A stretch of 64,000 nt of DNA, from the NCBI RefSeq assembly GCF_015356755.1, contig NZ_JADFCO010000064.1:248001-312000 (forward strand). The letters run 5' to 3'. A model generated the notes under the pieces. The model was not told the DNA's origin. It was given only the letters and a program-made list of their open reading frames with translations, and did not search any database. Positions within the stretch are counted from its first letter, which is position 1; each line of letters opens with the position of its first letter. Of this stretch, positions 27,425 through 34,865 are shown one piece after another. A program made the translations under genes and the position numbers. The stretch comes from Nonlabens antarcticus. Its GTDB lineage: Bacteria > Bacteroidota > Bacteroidia > Flavobacteriales > Flavobacteriaceae.

Positions 27425-28713
27425 GGAATTTGATGCGGCTCTTCAACCGCAATCTATTGCTCAAGGTTGCTGGATATAATTCCATTCATATTATGTTGCG
27501 CATCGGGATAGGTGCTGTGATGTCCTGGGTTTTGGCACGATTGATAGGTCCCAGTGGTATGGCGGTAATGGGGAACCTGCGCAATTTCATTCAGGGAATT
27601 CAGAGTTTCAGCGTCCTTGGATTAGAAAATGGACTGGTAAGTTATGCGACACAGTATAAAAATGATCGCCAGAAGTTGGTTGAAGTTTATGGTACAGCCT
27701 GGATCGTTAGTATTGTCATTACTACGATTTTAAGCATCTCGATCTTCCTGCTGGCGCCCACGCTTGATCGCTGGTTGATCGGTCTTGATTTTAGTTATGC
27801 TTTTGTATTCCAGTATATGGCCGCTGCAATGCCGTTTTACGTGATTTTCATCCTGATAAGCTCGCTGCTACAAGGTTTTGAATGGTACAAGAAATTTGTC
27901 ATGATTAATATTATCATCAACATTCTTGTATTTGTAGCGAGTCTATTCCTGATTTATGGTTTTGGGCTTTCAGGAGCATTAGTGGCCGTCGTTATTACCC
28001 CCATTATTCAATGTTTGGTAGGTTTTGGGATGTGGAAAAGCAACATCAACAATGGAGCACTTACTAAGATTTTATGGAGCAAGTTTGAAATTGCACGCTT
28101 AAAACCATTATTGAGCTACAGCGCGATGGCTTTAATAAGCGCCGTGTTGATTCCCGTGACCTACATTGCGATCCGACAGGATGTTCGGGCTGTGCTGGGA
28201 GATGTGGTGGCGGGTGACTGGGAAATGTTGCAACGACTTTCCGGTTACTACATGTTATTTGTCACGACCTTAATCAGCCTTTATGTGTTGCCACAATTAA
28301 GCAAGGATTTTTCACATCAAGTGTACCGGAAAACGATCATACATTTTTATAAAACAATTCTTCCTCCAGTTGCTTTAGGGCTGATGACCATTTATATGTG
28401 TCGAGAATTACTGGTGGATGCATTATTTACTGAGGAATTCAATGGCATGCTGCCTATGTTTAAATGGCAACTCGCGGGAGATTTTATCAAGATAATCACA
28501 ACGGTAATGGCGTTTCGTTTTATTGCTATTAATGATTTGAAGCGGTATTTTATTGCAGAAACCGTGAGTCTGGGAACTTTTTACATCGCCAATGTTTTTA
28601 TGATCAGACACTATGGAACTAGTGGCGTGGTCATGGCATATCTCACAAGTTATTTGTTTTATGCTGCGGCATTAACAATTTTACTACGGAAAGAATTGTG
28701 GTCTAAAAATTAG
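27421..28713 (+). CDS. WzxE-like O-antigen/lipid III flippase
   Basis: This 430-residue polytopic protein starts at the ATG at 27421, which overlaps the aminotransferase stop (ATGA). Longer in-frame starts would lie inside the aminotransferase gene and add a non-family tail. About twelve hydrophobic segments follow. ARLIGPSGMAVMGNLRNFIQG, MALISAVLIPVTYIAIR and FKWQLAGDFIKI align by eye with E. coli WzxE, which flips undecaprenyl-linked enterobacterial common antigen units. With an FdtB/WecE-like aminotransferase and an acyltransferase just upstream, it likely exports a glycan bearing an N-acylated deoxyamino sugar. Confidence 0.85.
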   Translation: MRNLMRLFNRNLLLKVAGYNSIHIMLRIGIGAVMSWVLARLIGPSGMAVMGNLRNFIQGIQSFSVLGLENGLVSYATQYKNDRQKLVEVYGTAWIVSIVITTILSISIFLLAPTLDRWLIGLDFSYAFVFQYMAAAMPFYVIFILISSLLQGFEWYKKFVMINIIINILVFVASLFLIYGFGLSGALVAVVITPIIQCLVGFGMWKSNINNGALTKILWSKFEIARLKPLLSYSAMALISAVLIPVTYIAIRQDVRAVLGDVVAGDWEMLQRLSGYYMLFVTTLISLYVLPQLSKDFSHQVYRKTIIHFYKTILPPVALGLMTIYMCRELLVDALFTEEFNGMLPMFKWQLAGDFIKIITTVMAFRFIAINDLKRYFIAETVSLGTFYIANVFMIRHYGTSGVVMAYLTSYLFYAAALTILLRKELWSKN

Positions 28714-29090
28714 CGTTTTCCTATGCTGTCTGGATCAACCCTGCGTATTTCACGAACTAAGGTATCGGTTTTTCTAATCTCTATATTGTTTTTCTCCTTC
28801 GTTACAATCGCAATGTACGTATGAGTCGTATCGGCATCTTTTAGAGGTATTAGGGTAACTAAATTACGTTTTGATCTTGCGGGAATCTTTATAATAACCG
28901 GTCGATCTGCTCTGCGTCGGAAACCCTTGCTATCAACCTTAAAGAAAAGATCTAGTGGCTTATCGGTTATATTTTCCGCAACGTAGGTTATTTTTTTGTG
29001 ACCTTGTTTGACGCTTATATTTATACCTTCAGGTTCTTGCGTCGTTCCAGCCGTAATCAGGAATCCTACAAAGAAAAAGTACTTCAACAT
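28710..29090 (-). CDS. Exported small protein of unknown function
   Basis: A 126-residue protein with a short signal peptide (YFFFVGFLITAGTTQ) and a beta-rich body: NISVKQGHKKITYVAENITDKPLDLFFKVDS, then PARSKRNLVTLIPL. The pattern suggests an immunoglobulin-like fold, as in accessory domains of periplasmic proteins. No known family. Two bp separate it from the preceding secreted-protein gene on the same strand, so they form a pair. Its stop overlaps the end of the flippase gene. Confidence 0.6.
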   Translation of the reverse strand: MLKYFFFVGFLITAGTTQEPEGINISVKQGHKKITYVAENITDKPLDLFFKVDSKGFRRRADRPVIIKIPARSKRNLVTLIPLKDADTTHTYIAIVTKEKNNIEIRKTDTLVREIRRVDPDSIGKR

Positions 29091-29092
29091 AA

Positions 29093-29509
29093 TTAGGAGT
29101 GTTTTTCAAATTCAGCTTTTAATTCTATCTGCTTATTATAAATAAAATCTTCACCAAACCTAGCTTTCCATTTGCTGTTCATTGCTTTCATATAACAAAC
29201 TTCAGCTCCCATAGGAATGCAAGTCGACAAAACTTCTGTTTTTATAGCATGCTTTTCCCAAAGATATTTTTCTATTAAGAGCTCAGTTTCCGTTCTTGAG
29301 TTATCTAAATTTCCTGCAGTTACATATACATACTGACCACTGGCAGCAAGTTTTGAAGCTTCAATTTTACTTTGATTGCAGTCTAGTGACTTTAAAGGTC
29401 TAGGTAGCTCTGAAGTAGCGGTTCCATCTCTACTTATTTTGATGGTGGTTCCGTTTTGCGCAAAGCTCAATGCAGTGCAAAGCAGACAAAGTATAGTTAG
29501 ATATTTCAT
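29093..29509 (-). CDS. Exported small protein of unknown function
   Basis: A 138-residue protein with a signal peptide (YLTILCLLCTALSFAQ) and four or more cysteines (LDCNQS, STCIPMGAEVCYM), consistent with disulfides outside the cytoplasm. No family is recognised. It is followed at 2 bp by another exported protein gene, with which it is probably cotranscribed. Confidence 0.6.
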   Translation of the reverse strand: MKYLTILCLLCTALSFAQNGTTIKISRDGTATSELPRPLKSLDCNQSKIEASKLAASGQYVYVTAGNLDNSRTETELLIEKYLWEKHAIKTEVLSTCIPMGAEVCYMKAMNSKWKARFGEDFIYNKQIELKAEFEKHS

Positions 29510-29594
29510 ATAGAAATTATTATCAATTTATGTACCAGAGCGATGCGACCTAGTATCTTTGTAAATATAAGACAACTACAAATTGTAAGTTTTC

Positions 29595-29610
29595 CGCTTT
29601 CGCGAAAGCG
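29595..29610. repeat. Interspersed palindrome, copy 7 (intergenic)
   Basis: Exact core, between divergent genes, 44 bp upstream of the exonuclease ATG. Confidence 0.9.
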
Positions 29611-29654
29611 AAATAACGACCAACTTTACTGCAGCACAATATACTCTTACAACC

Positions 29655-30422
29655 ATGAAACTTAATTTACACCGCCCCATTTGCTTTTTTGACCTCGAGA
29701 CAACTGGAACAAACATTTCTAAAGATCGTATTGTTGAGATCTCTATTCACAAGGTTTTTCCTGATGGGAATGAGAAAACATATACCTATCGGATAAATCC
29801 TACGGTTCCTATTCCTGCGGAAACTACTGCGATTCATGGTGTGACAGACGATATGGTGAAAGATGAACCTACGTTTGCAGACATGGCAAGGAAAATTCAC
29901 GATTTGATCAAGGATTCTGATCTTGCGGGATTCAACTCAAACCGTTTTGACATTCCATTGCTTGCGGAAGAGATGCTGCGAGCCGGTGTTGATTTTGATA
30001 TGGGCAATAGAAATGCCATTGACATTCAGAACATCTTTCATAAAATGGAGCAACGCACGCTTGTGGCGGCATACAAATTCTATTGCGATAAAGACCTGAC
30101 GGACGCGCACAGTGCAGAGGCTGATACGATGGCAACTTACGAGGTTTTGAAAGGACAGCTCGAGCGTTATCCTGACCTAGAAAACGACATGAAATCCCTC
30201 GCTGATTTTTCCACGCGTCGCAAACCGGTTGATTTTGCTGGAATGCTGGCGTATAATGAAAAAGGGGAGGAGTGCTTTAATTTCGGCAAGCATAAAGGCA
30301 AGCGCATTGTCGATGTACTAGAAAGTGAGCCGGGCTATTACAGCTGGATTCAAAACGCCGACTTCCCACTTTATACAAAAAAGGTGTTGACTGCCATTAA
30401 ATTGCGTGGATTTAATCAGTAG
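29655..30422 (+). CDS. DnaQ-like DEDDh 3'-5' exonuclease
   Basis: This 255-residue protein has Exo I FDLETTG (residues ~12-18), Exo II FNSNRFDIPLL and Exo III AHSAEADTMAT, giving the DEDDh catalytic set. The C-terminal ~60 residues (FNFGKHKGKRIVDVLESEPGYYSWI) match the small DUF3820-like tail found in Bacteroidota exonucleases of this type. It may act as a proofreading epsilon-like subunit or a repair or RNA exonuclease. It is not in a polymerase operon here, so its partner is unknown. Confidence 0.9.
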   Translation: MKLNLHRPICFFDLETTGTNISKDRIVEISIHKVFPDGNEKTYTYRINPTVPIPAETTAIHGVTDDMVKDEPTFADMARKIHDLIKDSDLAGFNSNRFDIPLLAEEMLRAGVDFDMGNRNAIDIQNIFHKMEQRTLVAAYKFYCDKDLTDAHSAEADTMATYEVLKGQLERYPDLENDMKSLADFSTRRKPVDFAGMLAYNEKGEECFNFGKHKGKRIVDVLESEPGYYSWIQNADFPLYTKKVLTAIKLRGFNQ

Positions 30423-30579
30423 GGATTAGAAGCTCAGTCTGGGAAGATAGCGTTTGGTCCACATCAAAATCACTTATTAAATTGATAAAGAGATACTATT
30501 TCATAATGGAATCATAAATTAGGTTTGTAACGCAAACTATATTACTTTCACAAAGTAGTTTAATCTAATATTATCAATT

Positions 30580-31152
30580 ATGGAACATGCTGAACAACTT
30601 GACCCGAATGAGAGCTTGAACATTATTGCGAAGGCAATTAACCAAACTAGAAACAATATAAAAGACCAAAGTTTCTATTACATTTTGTGGGGTTGGCTTA
30701 TTTCCATCGCTTCTTTGGCAAATTTTATACTGATTTCCTTTACCGAATTCCAGTATGCATATTTGCCTTGGTTGGTATTAGTTCCTATCGGTTGGGTGGG
30801 TAGTATTTGGTATTCTGTTAAGGCGGAGAAGTCTAAAAATTATGAAACCTATTTTGAGGTATTTCTCAAATACCTCTGGATCGTGCTGGGTATATCATTT
30901 ATTGTAGCTGTTTTCATATCTATATCACTTCAAATAAATCCTACAACTTTTGTTTTATTGCTAGCGGGTATTGGTACGCTGGTATCTGGCCTGACCATGA
31001 AGTTCAAGCCACTTTCTATAGGAGGAATCTCCCTAGTGTTTTTTGCAGTCGCCACGTTATTTGTGGATAGTTCCTATATGCTGCTTATAAATAGTATCGC
31101 AGTGGTAACAGGATATTTGATACCTGCCTATTTGCTCAAAAATGCTAACTAA
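30580..31152 (+). CDS. Multi-pass membrane protein coupled to a winged-helix regulator
   Basis: A 190-residue protein with a soluble start (EHAEQLDPNESLNIIAKAINQTRNNIKDQ) and five or six hydrophobic segments (FYYILWGWLISIASLANFILI, YLPWLVLVPIGWVGSIWYSV, YLWIVLGISFIVAVFISI and others). Its family is not recognised beyond a general resemblance to Bacteroidota membrane proteins next to HTH_34 regulators. The regulator gene follows after 2 bp, so one probably controls or senses through the other. Confidence 0.7.
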   Translation: MEHAEQLDPNESLNIIAKAINQTRNNIKDQSFYYILWGWLISIASLANFILISFTEFQYAYLPWLVLVPIGWVGSIWYSVKAEKSKNYETYFEVFLKYLWIVLGISFIVAVFISISLQINPTTFVLLLAGIGTLVSGLTMKFKPLSIGGISLVFFAVATLFVDSSYMLLINSIAVVTGYLIPAYLLKNAN

Positions 31153-31154
31153 TC

Positions 31155-31451
31155 ATGTATGAAAATTTAGATTCCGTATTGAACCAGCAGGTGAGGCTGG
31201 CCGTTGTTTCCATATTGATCAAGGTTAAAAAAGCCGACTTTAATTATTTAAAGGAGCAAACCCAAACAACTCAGGGAAACTTGAGCCACCAATTAAAGAA
31301 ACTTAAAGAATCTGAATATATTTTAGTAGAAAAAACATTTGAAAACAATTATCCCAAAACCTTCTGCAGCCTCACTGAAATAGGAAGAAAAGCATTTGAA
31401 GAATATGTGGAACAAATGAAAAAGTACTTGAATCTTAATGAAAAAGAGTGA
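31155..31451 (+). CDS. Winged-helix transcriptional regulator (HTH_34 type)
   Basis: A 98-residue single-domain DNA-binding protein. NQQVRLAVVSILIKVKKADFNYLKEQTQTTQGNLSHQLKKLKESEYILVEKTF carries the helix-turn-helix and wing of the MarR/ArsR-like HTH_34 group, followed by LTEIGRKAFEEYVEQMKKYL. It is cotranscribed with the membrane protein and probably autoregulates that pair. Confidence 0.85.
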   Translation: MYENLDSVLNQQVRLAVVSILIKVKKADFNYLKEQTQTTQGNLSHQLKKLKESEYILVEKTFENNYPKTFCSLTEIGRKAFEEYVEQMKKYLNLNEKE

Positions 31452-31465
31452 TTTTGATTTTGTTC

Positions 31466-31481
31466 CGCTTTCGCAAAAGCG
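31466..31481. repeat. Interspersed palindrome, copy 8 (one-base variant, intergenic)
   Basis: CGCTTTCGCAAAAGCG: one base off the core, but the flanking GTTC/GAAC halves are kept, so a 24-bp near-palindrome. It sits between convergent genes. Confidence 0.8.
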
Positions 31482-31489
31482 GAACTCTT

Positions 31490-32881
31490 TTAAACGTCGA
31501 AAATTCTACCAGGATTCAAAATCCCATTAGGATCCATGGCGGTCTTCAATGTCTTCATTAATTGGATTTCTTCTGGCGTGCGACTTATGTTTAAATAGGC
31601 TTTTTTATGCAGTCCTATGCCGTGCTCAGCACTTACAGATCCACCTATTGCTTTCAATCCAGAATAGATAATATCATTGATTTCCAATCTTAGTGAATCA
31701 CCGGTGTTTTCTTTCCCTATGATAAAGTGAATATTCCCGTCTGCGACATGACCGAAGGCATAAATTTGTTCTACTCCCTTTATGAGTTTTAATTTTTTAT
31801 AAGCGTCTTTTATGTAACCTCCAATCAACGCCACCGGCAAACTGATGTCAAAATGCTGGTCGTGCTTCATGTGATCTGTCAAGTTATTGACATCTTCCCT
31901 TATGCGGAAAAACCATTCTACATCACTGGGAGAATGGGCCATCACGGCATCCAGAATCATTTCTTTTTCAACGGTAGTTTCTAATAAACTCTGGAACTCG
32001 GCTTGATCTTGTTCGGATTGACTTCCTAGGGCTTCTATCAGGATATAATATTCATAATCGTAGGGCAACGGTGGTCTTACCGCATCGCTTGTACTGGTCA
32101 TTTGCTCATAGCTATTGCGCCAGATCAATTCAAAACCACTCAGTTTTCCTGCAAGTCCCTGATCAAAGAATTTCAATAGTTTTACGACACTTTTATAATC
32201 GTTCACCGCTAGGTAAGCAACATTCCTACTGCTAGGTGCTTCCTCTAATTTCAAAACGGCTCTGGTAACAATTCCTAAAGTCCCCTCTGAGCCTATAAAA
32301 AGCTGCTTCAAATCATAACCGGAATTATCCTTGATGATTTTCTTCATGGAATTGATAATTGCTCCATCTGCCATGACAGCTTCCAGACCCAAAACTAACT
32401 TACGGGTCATGCCATATTTTAGCACCCGCAGACCGCCCGCATTGGAAGAAATTATACCACCTATCTGCGCCGATCCTCGTGCGCCAAAATTCAATGGAAA
32501 CAACAAACCCAGGTCTGCAACGGCTTCATGAATAGTTTCTAATATCACACCAGACTGCACTGTAATAGATCGACTGTCAGAATCAATTTCCTCTATTTGA
32601 TTCATTCGTTCTAACGATATTACAACCTCGTCTGCATTAGTTTCTGTTCCTCCCACAAGGTTTGTTAACCCTCCATGCACCACAACTTTCGCGTTATTTT
32701 TATGACAAATCTTTAGAATGGAGCTTACTTGCTCTGTAGATTCTGGTAACGTAACACATAAAGCATTTAAAGAATCTTCCATATACCAGATATGGGAATA
32801 GCGATCTTTTAATTGATCACCGGTTAGTATTCTTGATTCTGGTAAAACGAGTTGTAGTTGGTTTATTAAATCGGCATTCAT
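31490..32881 (-). CDS. FAD-binding D-2-hydroxyacid dehydrogenase (GlcD/D-lactate dehydrogenase type)
   Basis: This 463-residue protein has an N-terminal PCMH-type FAD domain (VVHGGLTNLVGGTET, PLNFGARGSAQIGGIISSNAGG, IGSEGTLGIVTRAVLKL). Its C-terminal FAD-oxidase domain has FGHVADGNIHFIIGKEN, SAEHGIGLHKKAYL and DPNGILNPGRIF. This family oxidises D-lactate, glycolate or D-2-hydroxyglutarate with FAD. The VGG..NA and HVADGN motifs do not settle the substrate. There is no signal peptide. It is the last gene of a three-gene unit with two small unknown proteins. Confidence 0.88.
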   Translation of the reverse strand: MNADLINQLQLVLPESRILTGDQLKDRYSHIWYMEDSLNALCVTLPESTEQVSSILKICHKNNAKVVVHGGLTNLVGGTETNADEVVISLERMNQIEEIDSDSRSITVQSGVILETIHEAVADLGLLFPLNFGARGSAQIGGIISSNAGGLRVLKYGMTRKLVLGLEAVMADGAIINSMKKIIKDNSGYDLKQLFIGSEGTLGIVTRAVLKLEEAPSSRNVAYLAVNDYKSVVKLLKFFDQGLAGKLSGFELIWRNSYEQMTSTSDAVRPPLPYDYEYYILIEALGSQSEQDQAEFQSLLETTVEKEMILDAVMAHSPSDVEWFFRIREDVNNLTDHMKHDQHFDISLPVALIGGYIKDAYKKLKLIKGVEQIYAFGHVADGNIHFIIGKENTGDSLRLEINDIIYSGLKAIGGSVSAEHGIGLHKKAYLNISRTPEEIQLMKTLKTAMDPNGILNPGRIFDV

Positions 32882-33222
32882 TAATTAAATATTTTCCGCA
32901 GTAATCCCATAATCCCTTCTTCCATTGCAGTAGTCTCATCATTAAATTCAAACATTTTTTTGACTTCAACTAGTATGAGGTCCTTATCCAGCAGGGAAAA
33001 ATTATGTTCTTTTCCATAAGAATCAATCTTTTCCAAAGCTTCTACATCGCTGTCTTTTTTAATCTCGTTCTGGATATGAACATAATCAGTTAGAGCCACG
33101 TGGTTTCTAATGAACGTTCTTTCGTCACTGCTGTGATCTATGTCAAGACGAGCCGCATAACTCATGACATAAGCCATAAACTCTTCTCTTGTCCAGTCTA
33201 AATAGTCAACATTATTTTTCAT
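32881..33222 (-). CDS. Conserved hypothetical cytoplasmic protein
   Basis: A 113-residue acidic helical protein (DYLDWTREEFMAYVMSYAARLD, HSSDERTFIRNHV, LEKIDSYGKEHNF). No family is recognised; the small size and Asp/His/Glu-rich helices are faintly TerB-like. Its stop shares one base with the ATG of the oxidoreductase gene, implying coupling. Confidence 0.6.
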   Translation of the reverse strand: MKNNVDYLDWTREEFMAYVMSYAARLDIDHSSDERTFIRNHVALTDYVHIQNEIKKDSDVEALEKIDSYGKEHNFSLLDKDLILVEVKKMFEFNDETTAMEEGIMGLLRKIFN

Positions 33223-33227
33223 AATTA

Positions 33228-33470
33228 TTAATTTTTATTTTCCCAAAGTTGGCCACGGTGAGGTTTAAGATCATCTCTTACCGCAGGCATATCGGCTTCG
33301 TTCAAAGCTAAGTAGCATATGTGATGAGTATCTGTGATGCTTTGGACACCACTTGAGATGAAACTAACCTTATGCAATTGAGTATATTCTCCCAGATGTA
33401 TCAAATGGTGTTCTGCAGTCAATTTTGCATCTGGTCCTTTAAAATCCCAAATCAGCTTAAGTTTTCTCAT
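33228..33470 (-). CDS. Conserved hypothetical small protein
   Basis: An 80-residue protein, MRKLKLIWDFKGPDAKLTAE at its start, with several His (AEHHLIHLGEY, DTHHICYLAL). No family recognised. Five bp separate it from the next minus-strand gene, so it leads a three-gene unit ending in the FAD oxidoreductase. Confidence 0.6.
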   Translation of the reverse strand: MRKLKLIWDFKGPDAKLTAEHHLIHLGEYTQLHKVSFISSGVQSITDTHHICYLALNEADMPAVRDDLKPHRGQLWENKN

Positions 33471-33581
33471 ATCCTAAAAGTACGGTAGTGAGATCGATGC
33501 GATGGTGATTTTAGGTAATAAACTGTTGTTAAACAACATATCCTTCACACTAAAACATGAGTTTCTCTGTAAATTAGAATT

Positions 33582-34217
33582 ATGGAAAAAGTATTAGTTG
33601 TAGGTGCTACAGGCACCACTGGAAAAATAATAGTGGAACTTTTAAATGAGTCCCAGTATTTTGAGCCTATAGCGATGGTTCGTAAAGAGGATCAGAAAGC
33701 ACAATTTGAAAATCAAAAGATTAAAACTGTTATGGCCGATTTAGAAGGAGATGTTGCTCAGGCTTTTCAGGATGTTGATAAAGTTGTATTTGCTGCAGGA
33801 TCTGGTGGAAAGAAAGTAGTGGAGATCGATCAAGATGGTGCTAAAAAGATGATTGATGCTGCAGAAAAAAATAACGTAGTAAAATTTGTAATGCTCAGTT
33901 CACGTGGTGCAGATGCACCAGATAAAGCTGAGGATCTCAAAGATTACTTATGGGCAAAGCATAATGCCGATGAGCATTTGAAAAAAAGTAAACTTAATTA
34001 CACGATTGTACGTCCAGGAGCATTGAATAATGAAAAAGGTACAGACCACATTATTGTAACTAAAAAGCTAGATCAAAAAGGTGAAATATCGAGAGCAGAT
34101 GTTGCTCAAGTGTTGACTAGAGTATTGCATGACGATACTGCTAACAAAGTAACTTTTGAAATGCTACAAGGAGATACAATGATAGCTAAAGCATTAGAAA
34201 CGGTAGATAATTTATAA
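33582..34217 (+). CDS. Atypical SDR (NAD(P)H-binding) protein
   Basis: This 211-residue protein has an N-terminal Rossmann motif VVGATGTTGKIIVELL, then VFAAGSGGKKVVEID, FVMLSSRGAD and YTIVRPGALNNEKG. This matches the atypical short-chain dehydrogenase subgroup 5 (YwnB/YhfK-like), which often lacks the YxxxK catalytic pair and may serve as a redox sensor or NAD(P)-dependent epimerase-like protein. Monocistronic, ending at a shared terminator. Confidence 0.85.
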   Translation: MEKVLVVGATGTTGKIIVELLNESQYFEPIAMVRKEDQKAQFENQKIKTVMADLEGDVAQAFQDVDKVVFAAGSGGKKVVEIDQDGAKKMIDAAEKNNVVKFVMLSSRGADAPDKAEDLKDYLWAKHNADEHLKKSKLNYTIVRPGALNNEKGTDHIIVTKKLDQKGEISRADVAQVLTRVLHDDTANKVTFEMLQGDTMIAKALETVDNL

Positions 34218-34242
34218 GTATCTATTAACATAAACCAGTAAT

Positions 34243-34270
34243 AAAGGAGCCGCTGTTGCGGTTCCTTTTT
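34243..34270. terminator. Bidirectional terminator between SDR and SRPBCC genes
   Basis: AAAGGAGCCGC pairs with GCGGTTCCTTT (one G-T wobble) around a short loop, with a T run to the right for the plus-strand SDR gene. The SRPBCC gene converges on it from the other side. Confidence 0.85.
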
Positions 34271-34744
34271 TTATAGCGTTGTGGCAGATATTCCTTCCTC
34301 TGCAAAGCGTTTAAAGTCCTGCATAAATAGATACGTTTGTTTTTCAAAAAGATCCGGTTTCGCTTTTGCTACCAGTCGCATCATACCCGTAAACTTAAAT
34401 TCAGAGGTAGATTCCCAGGTAGTTTGTTTAATTGTAGTAGAAGCTGTAGTTATCTCGCTTTCGCGAAAGCGGTTTTCTTGAAAGTTTACTACACCACTAG
34501 TACGATAGGTAGCAGACCAGTGGTTAGGTAAATCTCGCGCCGTGATTTCCTCTGTCATGGAAATAGTTCCTACAAGAGTCTTTATTTTAAGTTTACGTCT
34601 GCTTCCTGGAAATCCTATTTCTTTAGTGAGGTTTTCAAAGCTGATAAGACCGCGTTGCCAGTGCTTAAAATTATCCTGATTAAGAAAAAGTGTCATCAAT
34701 TCTTCAATGGGTCGGTCGATAGTAATCTGATACTTGTTTCTCAT
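34271..34744 (-). CDS. SRPBCC-family (START-like) protein
   Basis: A 157-residue protein in the helix-grip fold: YQITIDRPIEELMTLFLNQDNFKHWQRGLISFENLTKEIGFPGSRRKLKI, then MTEEITARDLPNHWSATYRTSGVVNF and a long C-terminal helix (YLFMQDFKRFAEEG). These bind hydrophobic ligands. A palindrome copy encodes RFRES at 34458. No partner genes suggest a ligand. Confidence 0.8.
   Translation of the reverse strand: MRNKYQITIDRPIEELMTLFLNQDNFKHWQRGLISFENLTKEIGFPGSRRKLKIKTLVGTISMTEEITARDLPNHWSATYRTSGVVNFQENRFRESEITTASTTIKQTTWESTSEFKFTGMMRLVAKAKPDLFEKQTYLFMQDFKRFAEEGISATTL
34458..34473. repeat. Interspersed palindrome, copy 9 (inside SRPBCC CDS)
   Basis: Exact core, read in the RFRES frame (ENRFRESEITTAST), so a different frame from the AFAKA copies. 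Confidence 0.9.
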
Positions 34745-34865
34745 TGTCTTAAGTACGCAAAAATCGCATAAACTTAACAGCGAGTGTATAATATCTAGGG
34801 ATCATCAACGTTTTGATCGCCTAAGGGTTTTAGCTATTTTTGCCCTCGATTCTAGAAATCTATAT

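Noticed and set aside
34734-34865. Longer start for the first PPIase gene
   Set aside because: It would place 44 charged residues before a perfect signal peptide that begins at the ATG at 34866, and would overlap the divergent SRPBCC gene.
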